Shown one piece after another: positions 1 to 8,111 of a stretch of 64,000 bases of DNA. Numbering within the stretch: position 1 is the stretch's first letter; each line of letters opens with the position of its first letter. The DNA lies in contig NZ_JADQTO010000013.1 in the NCBI RefSeq assembly GCF_015704865.1, positions 1 through 64,000 of the forward strand. Reading direction: 5' to 3'. Origin of the DNA: Actinoplanes aureus. Lineage in GTDB: Bacteria > Actinomycetota > Actinomycetes > Mycobacteriales > Micromonosporaceae. The notes below the pieces were generated by a model. It searched no databases and had not been told where the DNA came from. It worked only from the letters and a program-made list of their open reading frames with translations. The position numbers and the translations under genes were made by a program.

Positions 1-63
1 GCCTCGGGCGACCTCGGATACCCGAAACGGGAGGTGGGCGACGGCTGGTGGTGGGTGGCGTAA
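1..63 (+). CDS. C-terminal end of an unidentified gene (partial)
   Basis: The first frame is open from base 1 to a TAA at 61-63 and encodes 20 residues ending GDGWWWVA. The composition is protein-like, with no rare codons. The rest of the gene lies left of the window, so no function can be given. The open frame is short and could be chance. Confidence 0.3.
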   Translation, partial: ASGDLGYPKREVGDGWWWVA

Positions 64-318
64 AGCCACAGCCCGGCGACGGCTACTTTCGGCAGAAATG
101 CGCATCGAGCCACCACCGACATCTACGGAGAGTGACGTAGCGCCCTAGTGCTGATCTCGTCATTACCTCGGCCAAGATCAACAAGTGGCGCTCGTTCTCA
201 CTGTCCGCTGCCACTGAAGTTGGTCCTCGTCGGCCTCTGTGAGCAGTTCGGATCAGATTCGATGTCAATGGCGTCGTGACGAGTTCAAGGTCAGGTCGTC
301 GTTTTGCTGGGGCCTTTG

Positions 319-960
319 TCAGTAAAGCTGGCCCGAATCTTCGGGTCGGTGGGCCCAGAAGAGTTGGTGGCCGCTGCTGGCTTCGGGCACGAACTGTTCG
401 GAGTCGATGGTCAGGCCGGCTTGGGTGATCCAGTGGCGGTAGGTGGCCGCGTCGGCGTGGCTCCACCACATGGTGGCGGTGCCGCCAAGCCAGTGTTCCT
501 GGGTTCCGGTCCATTCTTGTGCCCCGGTGGTCGCCAGGAGCAGTCCGCCGGGCCGGAGCCAGGTCGCGATCCGCTGGAGTAGGCGCGGTTGGGTGTCGCG
601 CGGCATGTGGATGAGGGTGTATAGGCAGACGATCGCATCGAAGGTGCGGTCGGGAAACGTGATGTGGGTGGCGTCGGCGTGCACGAACGTGGCTTGGGGT
701 ACGAGCTCGCGGCCGCGGTTGATCTGGACCTCGCTGAGGTCGACGCCGGTGACCTGGTGGCCGTTGTCGGCGAGTGTCTTGGCGACCGGGATGCCGCAGC
801 CGCAGCCGAGGTCCAACACCCTGGCATGGGCAGGGAGCTGTTGTTGCAGGTGGGTGAGCCAGGGTGCGTACTCGGCCGGGTTGTCATGGTCGCTGCGGTA
901 GCGGTGAGAGAGGTGGTCGTAGCCGCGTCGGACGAGTTCGGTGGGGTTCGGCAGATTCAC
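319..960 (-). CDS. Class I SAM-dependent methyltransferase
   Basis: A 213-residue protein that should transfer a methyl group from S-adenosylmethionine to an unknown small-molecule substrate in the cytoplasm. Motif I, VLDLGCGCG, is near residues 48-56. The acidic end of strand 2 (GVDLS) follows about 20 residues later, then HADATHITFP and FDAIVCLYTLIHM, the usual post-I and motif II region of the Methyltransf_11/25 type. The length is typical for a single Rossmann-like domain. The start is a GTG at 960. It has no same-strand partner within 600 bases, so its substrate cannot be inferred. Confidence 0.85.
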   Translation of the reverse strand: MNLPNPTELVRRGYDHLSHRYRSDHDNPAEYAPWLTHLQQQLPAHARVLDLGCGCGIPVAKTLADNGHQVTGVDLSEVQINRGRELVPQATFVHADATHITFPDRTFDAIVCLYTLIHMPRDTQPRLLQRIATWLRPGGLLLATTGAQEWTGTQEHWLGGTATMWWSHADAATYRHWITQAGLTIDSEQFVPEASSGHQLFWAHRPEDSGQLY

Positions 961-1580
961 GAGGATAATCCTGCTTCAGCGGGCTGACAGTTGACGACCG
1001 GGTTTCCTGGTCTGGTTCAGGTGCTTTCGTCGGCCGCGGACGTAGGCGCTCACGGCGGAGAAGGAGACGTTCAGGTGCAGGGTCTTGGTGAGGCAGTGGC
1101 AGAAACCTCGCCCCAACCAGATGTAGTGGCAAAGAGTTCAACTTCCCTGGTGTCCTTTGCCAATGAAGGTCAGGTAGGCAGTAGTCGCTGACCTGCGGTG
1201 CCTCTCCACCAGACCAGCTTCGAACCAGTCATACCGCGCCCAGGGACACGCCGTGCGACAGCTCTCTCAAACACTCACTGAGCCAGCGCAGTCCGCGGAA
1301 GTCGGGGTCGAGGACTTATAGGCAGACATGGTTCATCATCGAAGCCGAGTACTCGGCGGATCCAATGGCGGACTCCCGACTGCGCTCGTCCAAGAGGCCT
1401 CACAGTTGACCCTCGGCAGCACCACCCGCCACCATCGACGGTCAAGAATCCCCGGATCGAGGCAGTAGGAAGCCAGCGGGGTCTCCGCAAGGCCGGCGGC
1501 GCCGGCGAAGCCGACAGCAGAAAAGCGACGCCGACCCGGGATTCCTCCACCCGAGGCGGCGCCACCACCCACGACCACAG
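961..1580. other. Gene-poor interval
   Basis: No convincing gene is visible in this 620-base stretch between the methyltransferase and lsr2. A short basic minus-strand frame near 970-1110 looks faintly protein-like but has no ribosome binding site or recognisable motif. It may be old transposon debris. Confidence 0.4.
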
Positions 1581-1928
1581 TCAGCGACTGCTGTTGTAGG
1601 CCTCCACAACCTCCGTCGGAATACGACCACGCTCAGACACCTTGCGACCGTTCTTCCGCGCCCACTCACGAATCGCCTGATTCTGCCGACGAGAAGAACC
1701 AGCACCGGCGACACCCGCACGACCGGGACCACGACGCGCCACTCCAGCCGCGCGCCCCCGGCGAGTACCAGCCGAAATGAAAGGCTCCAGCGCCTTCCGC
1801 AGCTTCCCCGCATTCTTGTCAGACAGGTCAATCGTGTAGTTCACGCCGTCCAATCCGAACTCAACCGTTCTGTCTGCCCCGCCGCCGTCGAGGTCATCTG
1901 TGAGAATCGTGACTACCTGCTTCGCCAT
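1581..1928 (-). CDS. lsr2: Lsr2-family nucleoid-associated xenogeneic silencer
   Basis: This 115-residue protein matches Lsr2, the H-NS-like protein of actinobacteria that bridges AT-rich and foreign DNA and silences it. The N-terminal oligomerisation half begins MAKQVVTILTDDLDGG and contains EFGLDGVNYTIDLS. A basic G/R-rich linker follows. The C-terminal DNA-binding domain contains IREWARKNGRKVSERGRIP, with the RGR AT-hook-like residues. The ATG at 1928 is chosen over an in-frame upstream start because CGGAG lies 8 bases before it and MAKQ is the conserved family start. Its position on an island with three integrases suggests an element-borne or second copy. Confidence 0.93.
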   Translation of the reverse strand: MAKQVVTILTDDLDGGGADRTVEFGLDGVNYTIDLSDKNAGKLRKALEPFISAGTRRGRAAGVARRGPGRAGVAGAGSSRRQNQAIREWARKNGRKVSERGRIPTEVVEAYNSSR

Positions 1929-2558
1929 GACAAAACTCCGAAATCGGCTGGGCATACACGCGCCAAGGATGTTCTGAACCATATTAGCCGCAGCGCCAAC
2001 GATTGGTGAAGCCGCCAAGATGCCGTAATCCCCGGATTGCAGAACGACCCGTCAACCGGCCGATCCATAGCCCATACCGTGGGTGTCCAGCGGATCAGTC
2101 GGCATAAGACCGGGGCCCTGCGGGGCACTCGACGGCCACCAGGCATCGCGGGCGGCTGCAGCCTTTTGGGCGCTCGTAGTCAACCGACTCTTAGACGGCA
2201 CCCAGCCCCCTGCGTGACCAGCGAATTGCCCCGCAACTCGCCGCAGAAGTTGCATCTGCGCCTGCGGACGCCAGCCGCAACCTGGCTTCTCGACCGCTCT
2301 AGACCTAGGTCCTTGACGACGCCCAGACAACCACAGACAACCACAGACAACTTATGAGTGACGGGCTTCACCGCCACAGTCAGGTTAGTGAACCTGTCGA
2401 AAAACGGAGTCCTCTATCCCCCAGGACTTCCGGGGTCGTTGGCCCCAGGCGGCGCGGTCAATGAGCCCGGTAGCCGTGTCGCCTGTAGCCAACGGCTCCT
2501 TGGTCTGAGGACACAGGCAGGAAGCGCCTCGATAGATCGTACGGTCAGGGAGGATTGC
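1929..2558. other. Intergenic region between lsr2 and integrase 1
   Basis: This 630-base divergent interval has no convincing gene. Its notable content is the tandem decamer repeat at 2323-2351 (listed separately). The plus-strand frame that runs into the integrase from 2358 lacks a ribosome binding site and family similarity before residue 68, so it is treated as leader. Confidence 0.5.
2323..2351 (+). repeat. Three tandem 10-bp repeats, putative integrase arm-type sites
   Basis: The unit CACAGACAAC occurs twice perfectly (2332-2341, 2342-2351), preceded by a 9-base partial copy CCAGACAAC (2323-2331). The 10-bp period puts each copy on the same face of the helix. The repeats lie about 210 bases upstream of integrase 1. 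Closely related decamers occur at 11860-11879, upstream of the other two recombinases. Short direct repeats of this kind typically bind the N-terminal domain of tyrosine integrases. That role here is inferred. Confidence 0.6.
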
Positions 2559-3869
2559 ATGGGACGGCCGCCGCTGCCGCTGGGCACAGCTGGAAAGTTC
2601 CGATTCTACGGCTCCGGCGAGAAATGGATCGCGCGATGTGGATTCAGGGACTACGACGGAGTAACGCGGACGATGGAACGCTCCGGCCCATCACGTGCAG
2701 CCGCAGAGAGGGCGCTGAAGACTGCGATAAGAAACCGGGCCTATCGCAACCGCGGAGCTGACATCGACCCTGATACGAGAATCAAGGATGTTGCCGAATC
2801 GTGGTGGAAAGTCTATTGCAGGAAGAAGAAGGTAGGCCTCAACACGTTGTATCAGTATCGGCGCCAGCTGGACAGCAACATCCTGCCGTCGGTGGGCTAT
2901 CTGAAATGCCGAGAGCTTTCGATTTCCATCGCAGAAAACTTCCTCCTGACGACCGAGGATGAACACGGTGCGGCGGTGGCTAAGACGGCTCGCTCGGTGC
3001 TAAGTAACATCTGTTCCTACGCTGCACGGCTCGATGCCATGAGCCGGAACCCCGTGCGCGAGACGACTCCTATCAGCGTCACGCCCAAGAATGAACTCCC
3101 GGTGTCGCTGGACGCCGAAGAATTCTGGCGGCTCCGTGACGCCGCGGTCAATCACCCCAGAGCCAATGTGTGCAGCATTGTCGAGCTGACTGACACTATG
3201 GCGGCCACAGGGTCCCGGATCGGCGAGTGTCTGGCACTGATCACGGACGACGTGTGCCTCGAAGCGAAGACCGTTACGATCAATGGCACAATCGTTGACG
3301 TTCCTGGCATGGGTGTCGTGATCAAGCGGCAGCCCAAGAGTAAAGCGGGCCAGCGGACGCTCACCCTTCCCGATTGGGCCATGTCCTCGGTTAGCACCCA
3401 ATTCGCCAGGGCTGAGCCCGTAACGGTCACAGTGTTCAAGGACCCCGACACCGGAGTGGAATACCTCATATTCCCAGACGGCGTTGCATCGCGGCGCAGA
3501 AAGCCGGCCGAGTGGCTCCAGCGTAAGCTCGATAAAGGAACCTACTCAATGCGGGAGGTCGCACTCCTTCTCCCAGCACCGACTGGACGCCTGTGGGCGC
3601 CCGAAAAGGCCTGCACGATAGTGAAGAAAGTCTTCGTCGCCGCAGGCATTCCCGAAGGCACCTCACACATGATCCGGAAGACCGTAGCAACCCACATGGA
3701 CGATGCCGGGTACTCGGCACGAGTTATCGCCGACCAGCTTGGCCACTCCCGGCCAAGCATGACCCAAGACATATACATGGGAAGGAGCCGGATCAGCACT
3801 GAAGGCGCCGTAGCTCTGGCACCCCTCGGATTCGAGGTCATTCCGCCGAGGCGGAGCGCTACCAGCTAG
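2559..3869 (+). CDS. Phage-type tyrosine integrase (integrase 1)
   Basis: A 436-residue site-specific recombinase that should integrate and excise its element. The N-terminal third is an arm-binding/SAM-like region. The catalytic domain shows Arg I in ATGSRIGECLAL (near 225), HxxR in SHMIRKTVATHMDDAG (near 370), then LGHSRPSM and the nucleophile Tyr in TQDIYMGR (near 403). The ATG at 2559 is preferred because AGGGAGG lies just upstream and the second integrase begins with the same motif (M-x-RPxLPxGTAGK). It is a diverged paralogue of the protein at 10202-11479. Its 3' end overlaps the converging gene at 3663-4286 by 207 bases. Confidence 0.92.
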   Translation: MGRPPLPLGTAGKFRFYGSGEKWIARCGFRDYDGVTRTMERSGPSRAAAERALKTAIRNRAYRNRGADIDPDTRIKDVAESWWKVYCRKKKVGLNTLYQYRRQLDSNILPSVGYLKCRELSISIAENFLLTTEDEHGAAVAKTARSVLSNICSYAARLDAMSRNPVRETTPISVTPKNELPVSLDAEEFWRLRDAAVNHPRANVCSIVELTDTMAATGSRIGECLALITDDVCLEAKTVTINGTIVDVPGMGVVIKRQPKSKAGQRTLTLPDWAMSSVSTQFARAEPVTVTVFKDPDTGVEYLIFPDGVASRRRKPAEWLQRKLDKGTYSMREVALLLPAPTGRLWAPEKACTIVKKVFVAAGIPEGTSHMIRKTVATHMDDAGYSARVIADQLGHSRPSMTQDIYMGRSRISTEGAVALAPLGFEVIPPRRSATS

Positions 3870-4286
3870 AGACGGCCATGGTGATGCACGGCCGTAGCTG
3901 CTCGGCGTGGTCAGCATGGCGGTCGCCCTGATCGACATCGCCACGGCGGACTGCTCATCCTGCTTGCCGACCTCGCCGGGGGCACCCTCAACCTTGCCGC
4001 CGGAGTCGCACACCGGCGGCGCCGGCCCGGCCGAAGCACCGCTCGACGCGCTGCCGGACATCGCCGCCAACTCGGCCACCGGGTCCTCAGCACCGAGCAG
4101 CCGCATGCCGGCCGCGGTCTGCAGCAGCCGGGTCACATACGACGGCCACCACCGGGCCCGGCCGCCGGGCGTAGGCACGCCTGTGGCGTTCAGCAGCTCG
4201 CAGATGCCGCGCATCGTCCAATCAGCCCGGCGCATCTGCACGACAAGCAGCAGCGTGTCATCGGGGCATACCCGCGGCCGGCTCAC
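3663..4286 (-). CDS. Small HTH protein resembling a recombinase-type helix-turn-helix, probably 3'-altered
   Basis: About the first 75 residues look genuine. TMRGICELLNATGVPTPGG followed by ARWWPSYVTRLLQ resembles the helix-turn-helix found in serine recombinases and in small DNA-binding proteins of actinomycete elements. From about residue 140 the frame is simply antisense to integrase 1, so the original C-terminus has probably been lost or replaced. The GTG start at 4286 overlaps the stop of the upstream membrane protein as GTGA, which indicates translational coupling. DNA binding is inferred. Confidence 0.5.
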   Translation of the reverse strand: MSRPRVCPDDTLLLVVQMRRADWTMRGICELLNATGVPTPGGRARWWPSYVTRLLQTAAGMRLLGAEDPVAELAAMSGSASSGASAGPAPPVCDSGGKVEGAPGEVGKQDEQSAVAMSIRATAMLTTPSSYGRASPWPSLAGSAPPRRNDLESEGCQSYGAFSADPAPSHVYVLGHAWPGVAKLVGDNSCRVPGIVHVGCYGLPDHV

Positions 4287-4525
4287 CGGCGGCCGCCGAG
4301 CCAGGACTTGACCACCTCGAGCAGGTGGTGGAATACCCCGAGCAGGTCCCGGAGGACCTGGCGGGCGTTGTCGCCGACCGGCCCGGCCACCAGCGTGAAC
4401 GGCAACAGCAGGAGCAGGTAGACGCCGAACAGGCCTACTACGCCGGCGCCGGCCCAGACCAGCGGTGTGAAGTCGGGGAAGTCAGGAAGAAGGTCAACAA
4501 ACGGGGACAGGTTCTCTTCGGACAA
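4283..4525 (-). CDS. Small single-pass membrane protein
   Basis: An 80-residue protein with an acidic N-terminus (SEENLSPFVDLLPDFPDF), a strong transmembrane segment (VGLFGVYLLLLLPFTLVAG) and an amphipathic tail. The TTG at 4525 is preceded at good spacing by GGGAG; a GTG at 4555 would add ten residues and overlap the upstream gene more. The stop overlaps the start of the HTH gene by 4 bases, so the two form a coupled pair. The family is not recognised. Its position among element genes suggests a role in the element's maintenance, which is a guess. Confidence 0.55.
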   Translation of the reverse strand: MSEENLSPFVDLLPDFPDFTPLVWAGAGVVGLFGVYLLLLLPFTLVAGPVGDNARQVLRDLLGVFHHLLEVVKSWLGGRR

Positions 4526-5360
4526 GGGGGTCTCCCGGGAAGGGCGGGAGGCCACGTCTCATCCGTGTGCCGTCCCGCAGGCCGATGGTTAAAACTCGGC
4601 CTGCGGTGTTGGGACCACGCGCCTGGCGGGGCGTGGTATGGACGATGGTGCTTGGTGGCCTGGTCCCAGTGACCTGCAGCCGGATGGTGAACGCGACGCG
4701 GAGGAGTGCTTCAGTCAGCGCGTCGAAAAGGCTCTCCGCCAGCGTGGCGGTCTCGGCCGGGACCTGGTGCGTCTGCCTCAGGGAGCGGACCTTCTCGACC
4801 AAGGCCCGCACCCGCTGCAACCGGGCGCGGCCGCGCTTCACCTGCCGGGTCGTCGGCTTTCGCTTCCCGGGCCACGAAGCGCTGAGAACTGCCCTCATGC
4901 TGGGCGGCACGTCGTTCCAGAAGAACTTGCCTTTCCCTACGTACGTGAGGTGCTGCAGCCCTGCGGGCCGCATGGCGACGGCTCGTACCGCCGGGTTTGT
5001 CATGACCGCCTGCGCTGCGGGCCGGATGGCGGCCTGCACGGCCGGGCTCGACATGATCGACTGCACTGTGGGCTGGATGGCGGCTTGCAGGGCCGGACTT
5101 GACATGACCATCGACAGGAGCTTCTGCGCTGTGGGTCGCATTGCCGCTCGCACCGCAGCGCTCCCCATGACCTGCTGTGATGCATGCTGAGGGGCGGCTT
5201 TCGTCGCAGCGTTCGCCAGAGATGACTGAACCCCAGCGGCTGCTCGGGGAGCCTGCGTGGTCGAGTCAGTCGACGCGGAGGTTCCAGCGACTTCCGCCAC
5301 GGTGGCGAGCGCCGGAACGCCGTGGCCGAGCACCTTCTCGATCTCTCCGAGCTTCAGCAT
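4494..5360 (-). CDS. Hypothetical repeat-containing protein
   Basis: A 288-residue protein of unknown family. Residues about 65-135 hold imperfect repeats of roughly 17-20 residues with the pattern SPAVQAAIRPxAQxxM, rich in Ala and probably helical. The middle (KGKFFWNDVPPSMRAVLSAS) is followed by a basic, probably coiled stretch. The ATG at 5360 has GGAAG upstream. Its 3' end overlaps the start of the next minus-strand gene by about 30 bases, so it probably heads a three-gene run (5360 to 3663). No enzymatic motif is visible. Confidence 0.55.
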   Translation of the reverse strand: MLKLGEIEKVLGHGVPALATVAEVAGTSASTDSTTQAPRAAAGVQSSLANAATKAAPQHASQQVMGSAAVRAAMRPTAQKLLSMVMSSPALQAAIQPTVQSIMSSPAVQAAIRPAAQAVMTNPAVRAVAMRPAGLQHLTYVGKGKFFWNDVPPSMRAVLSASWPGKRKPTTRQVKRGRARLQRVRALVEKVRSLRQTHQVPAETATLAESLFDALTEALLRVAFTIRLQVTGTRPPSTIVHTTPRQARGPNTAGRVLTIGLRDGTRMRRGLPPFPGDPLVRREPVPVC

Positions 5361-5551
5361 GCTTCCAGGTTAGAGGCCTGCCGCTCTGTTCCCGTAACTC
5401 CACTTCGAGGACGGCCTCTGTAGGTTTCGTTCACAAGCGACCGCAAGGATCATGATCGCTGCGAGGTGCGCGGGTGGTGCTCCGGCGTGTGGACGAGTTG
5501 TCCGGTAACGAACGTTGGTGATGCACCCGCACCCGGCGACATTTCCCCAGG
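5361..5551. other. Intergenic interval
   Basis: About 190 bases with no identifiable gene or signal, ahead of the small minus-strand gene at 5552-5698. Confidence 0.3.
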
Positions 5552-5698
5552 TCAGGTTTCTAATACAACCCAGGTCCGCGTCGTCGCAACGCGCTCGGGG
5601 TTCGCCGCGGACTTCGTCGTCGCGAGGGAGGACCGTCTCGCCGTGCGGCGGCGGCGCTGCTCGTCGGGCTTCGGCGCTTGCACCGTGCCGAGTGCCAT
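5552..5698 (-). CDS. Small basic hypothetical protein
   Basis: A 48-residue frame starting MALGTVQAPKPDEQRRRRT. The argument for it is an excellent ribosome binding site, GGAGG, five bases before the ATG at 5698. The product is Arg-rich with no recognised domain. It lies in the run of small element genes and could be a nucleic-acid-binding peptide or a chance frame. Confidence 0.4.
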   Translation of the reverse strand: MALGTVQAPKPDEQRRRRTARRSSLATTKSAANPERVATTRTWVVLET

Positions 5699-5849
5699 CG
5701 GTCCTCCGTTCGAGTGAGCGAACTTGGCAGGGCTGGTTAACGTGGTCTGCGCAGGTGGGCTTGGACACCCCATCGCCGAGACGAGGGACCCTCTCCGCCC
5801 TGGAGTCAGGAGGGAGCGCGCGATCCGTCAGCCTTCTTTTCGGAGACAT

Positions 5850-6017
5850 ATGTCCGCCATCGAAATCGCGACCTGGCTCACCTCGGCAGCACTTGCCGGA
5901 GCGGTCGGCAATCTGGCTTCACACCTGCTGAAGCGGGCGGGCCGTAGCAGCGTTGCGCAAATCCAACGCTGGCGACTCAGGCGTTCCGAGCGACGGGAGC
6001 GTTCGCCCAGAACGTGA
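5850..6017 (+). CDS. Small membrane-anchored hypothetical protein
   Basis: A 55-residue protein starting MSAIEIATWLTSAALAG, with one hydrophobic segment (about residues 5-30) followed by a strongly basic tail. TTTTCGGAGACAT precedes the ATG and supplies a GGAG ribosome binding site. The family is not recognised. Confidence 0.45.
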   Translation: MSAIEIATWLTSAALAGAVGNLASHLLKRAGRSSVAQIQRWRLRRSERRERSPRT

Positions 6018-6111
6018 TGTACCAAAGAGGCTCGTCACGGAGCGCCTGGTTTCCATGAACCGCCTTCCTGGTCCGTTGAGGTCGGCGACCATCAGGCGGG
6101 AGGGATCGGAC

Positions 6112-6297
6112 ATGGCAAAGCACAAGAATTCTTCAGGCGGCAAGAAGCGGACTGCGGCGTACAGAAAGCCCTCACGCCAGCAGCTCGCCGCGCTCAGCGA
6201 TGCGAGAGCCAAGCTCAAAGAGGCCAGAGACAAGGAGCGCGCGGCGGACGCCAAGGCGCAGGGTCCTAGTGAGGTAGTTGCGACGGTCGAGTTTTGA
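6112..6297 (+). CDS. Small lysine-rich hypothetical protein
   Basis: A 61-residue basic protein (MAKHKNSSGGKKRTAAYRK start) whose second half is a charged helix (ALSDARAKLKEARDKERAA). GGGAGGG lies about 8 bases before the ATG at 6112. Composition suggests nucleic-acid or protein binding. The family is not recognised. Confidence 0.5.
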   Translation: MAKHKNSSGGKKRTAAYRKPSRQQLAALSDARAKLKEARDKERAADAKAQGPSEVVATVEF

Positions 6298-6414
6298 TCG
6301 CTGGTGTGGTTTCGAACGGCGCAGGTAGCCCAGTCATGCACGGTTACTTTGAGTATCAGTAACTGCGGGCTGAGAGCCATCCCGCGACCTCTACGCCGTA
6401 CGCGGCTCGGGATG

Positions 6415-7085
6415 CTATGCCGCTTCGGTCACCGCCTCGGCGTCGGCCGCTGACTCGGCCAGCAGGGCGTCGAGCGGATGACGCGTCGGAACTGCGTCCC
6501 AGCCGGACCGGACTCGCCGGGTTTGCGGCGCTGCGCGCCGAACCAAACCCCAGAAGTGCTCGCTGAGCGTGTCGCCAGGCCGGGAGTTGAAGAGGCGACG
6601 CCCTCCAGGACGAGGAAGTAGGCCAGTCAGATTAGCCAGTCGGTCGTGTAGGGACTCCTTCGGCTCTCTCTGCGACGGGAGACAAGCGAGGTCGGCGGCC
6701 GGCACGTGCGCCAGGCCGCACAAACTCGCGATAGGGCCTCGGACAGACCGTCCTGCCGATCACCGCGACGCGCGACTCGGCGATCCAGTCCGGGCAGAAG
6801 TGCAGGTACGGAGATGCGGGCTCAGTGATGTAGTAGCCATGGGCGCCGCCCTGGCGCCCCGCCCGCACGATGCGAGCGAGGGCCAGGCCGGCCGACACCG
6901 TGAGCAACGTGTCGACGGGAGTGTCACTGCGGTACGCCGCCGCGTGTCAGGTAGTCCGCGACGCGGAGGATCGCGGCCGCGAGCAGGACGGCCGGCTCGC
7001 CCTCCTGGGCTGCGTCGATTGCGAGAGCTCCTCGAAGCTGAGCTTCTCGCCGTCGATGTCGGTCCTGCTGAAGAGGTCGGTCACT
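6415..7085 (-). pseudogene. Degenerate minus-strand coding remnants
   Basis: Three adjacent minus-strand fragments lie in three different frames. From a GTG at about 7085 with a GGAGGG ribosome binding site, about 20 residues (TDLFSRTDIDGEKLSFEEL) are coding-like, and the continuation (EGEPAVLLAAAILRVADYL) is in another frame. A second piece (6632-6907) contains HGYYITEPASPYLHFCPDW. A third (6415-6723) contains RLFNSRPGDTLSEHFWGLV. Each piece is protein-like but none is complete. This suggests one or more small element genes broken by frameshifts, or overlapping short genes. No function is recognised. Confidence 0.35.
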
Positions 7086-7298
7086 GGCCCTCCGGGCTCG
7101 TCGGGGTGGAACGAGTCGCAAGCGGGCCTGGGGCCTTCAGATGTGCACGCACTCAGTGCACGGTGCTTGGATATTCGTGGATATCATCGGATGCCCGCTT
7201 ACCGCATCTTGCACCAGGCCATTTAGCTGGCACGTGGATGGTTGGCAATTGCCACTGGCATGAGCTCGGCGCGCTGCTGCACCCGCTGACCTCGGCCT

Positions 7299-7457
7299 GT
7301 GAGGACTCGAAAACTGGGCTACTACGCGCTCTGGCGCGACGACCCGTGCCCACTCAACGGCCTGCTCCAAGGGGTGTACGCCTTCGTCGGCATCACGGAC
7401 TTCTGGTGGGTGCGCCGGAAGGCTGAAGCTCGGTACAAGGCACTCCGCAACCCTTGA
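7299..7457 (+). CDS. Small hypothetical protein (52 aa)
   Basis: A short frame starting GTG at 7299, with an in-frame TGA only 12 bases upstream, so the start is constrained. It encodes LGYYALWRDDPCPLNGLLQG followed by an aromatic, charged tail (ITDFWWVRRKAEARYKAL). The composition is unlike a random high-GC frame. The upstream ribosome binding site is poor. It sits among small genes of the island and has no recognised domain. Confidence 0.4.
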   Translation: MRTRKLGYYALWRDDPCPLNGLLQGVYAFVGITDFWWVRRKAEARYKALRNP

Positions 7458-7573
7458 CGATCCAGAATTAGCCACTACGGTTTGTGCACTCATAAGCAAC
7501 AGTGCGAAGTCAGCGCTTGCTAGGAGACGTTGCCGATCTGCGGCACCCGTCACTCATCGCCCAGGAGAAGTCG

Positions 7574-7840
7574 ATGACGGTTGAGCCTCGTGATGACCAA
7601 CAGAAGTCGTCCAACGTACCCGCTAGCAGTCCCGTGCCCGCAGACGCCGGCATCAACCGCAGCAACGTTGCAATCAAGGTCCTCGCCGCCGGAGGAGTCT
7701 TCATCGGAGGGATAGGTACCGTGCTCACCGCCGCGGCCTTCGGCGCCGTTGCAAACGCGGCGGTGCTGGCTGCGCTGGCTGCGGTCTGCTTCATAGCGGC
7801 GACCACACTCGTTGCCGTTGCATGGATTGTCCGCAGATGA
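7574..7840 (+). CDS. Small two-helix membrane protein
   Basis: An 88-residue protein. A polar N-terminus (MTVEPRDDQQKSSNVP) is followed by two hydrophobic segments around residues 34-55 and 62-85, ending in WIVRR. The ATG at 7574 has AGGAGA upstream. The family is not recognised. Confidence 0.55.
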   Translation: MTVEPRDDQQKSSNVPASSPVPADAGINRSNVAIKVLAAGGVFIGGIGTVLTAAAFGAVANAAVLAALAAVCFIAATTLVAVAWIVRR

Positions 7841-7908
7841 GCGACCGACCGCATCGCGACGGGGGGGTGTGACCAGGGCCTCGGCAAAGTCGTGATGGTG
7901 TCCGACTT

Positions 7909-8091
7909 GTGCGCGCATCCGCGTGCATCTGCCTGATCCGCTGGCCGCGCCTCTACGTCGTGATCGAAGGCGTGCGCTACGAGGTCGAGCCCGCCGAGGC
8001 TGACACCCCGACCAGCGTTCTCTTCCGCACCTGGTGCGCGAGTACACCTACCCGTTCCGGACCGTCGCCGCGCAGACGCGCGCCGCCTGAC
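7909..8091 (+). pseudogene. Possible frameshifted small gene
   Basis: The frame from the GTG at 7909 reads RWPRLYVVIEGVRYEVEPAEAD, then loses coding character. In another frame immediately afterwards the sequence reads HPDQRSLPHLVREYTYPF and on to a TGA at about 8091. Insertion of one C after GCTGA (near 8003) would join the two into a single protein of about 60 residues ending 20 bases before the next gene. Either a one-base deletion inactivated a small gene or there is a sequencing error. Confidence 0.4.
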
Positions 8092-8111
8092 TCGATCGGA
8101 GATCCCCACCC

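Noticed and set aside
61..75. Minus-strand CGGGCTGTGGC matching the 5' end of tRNA-Pro
   Set aside because: The match stops after 11 bases. No D arm, anticodon arm or T arm follows, so it is coincidence rather than the missing tRNA half.
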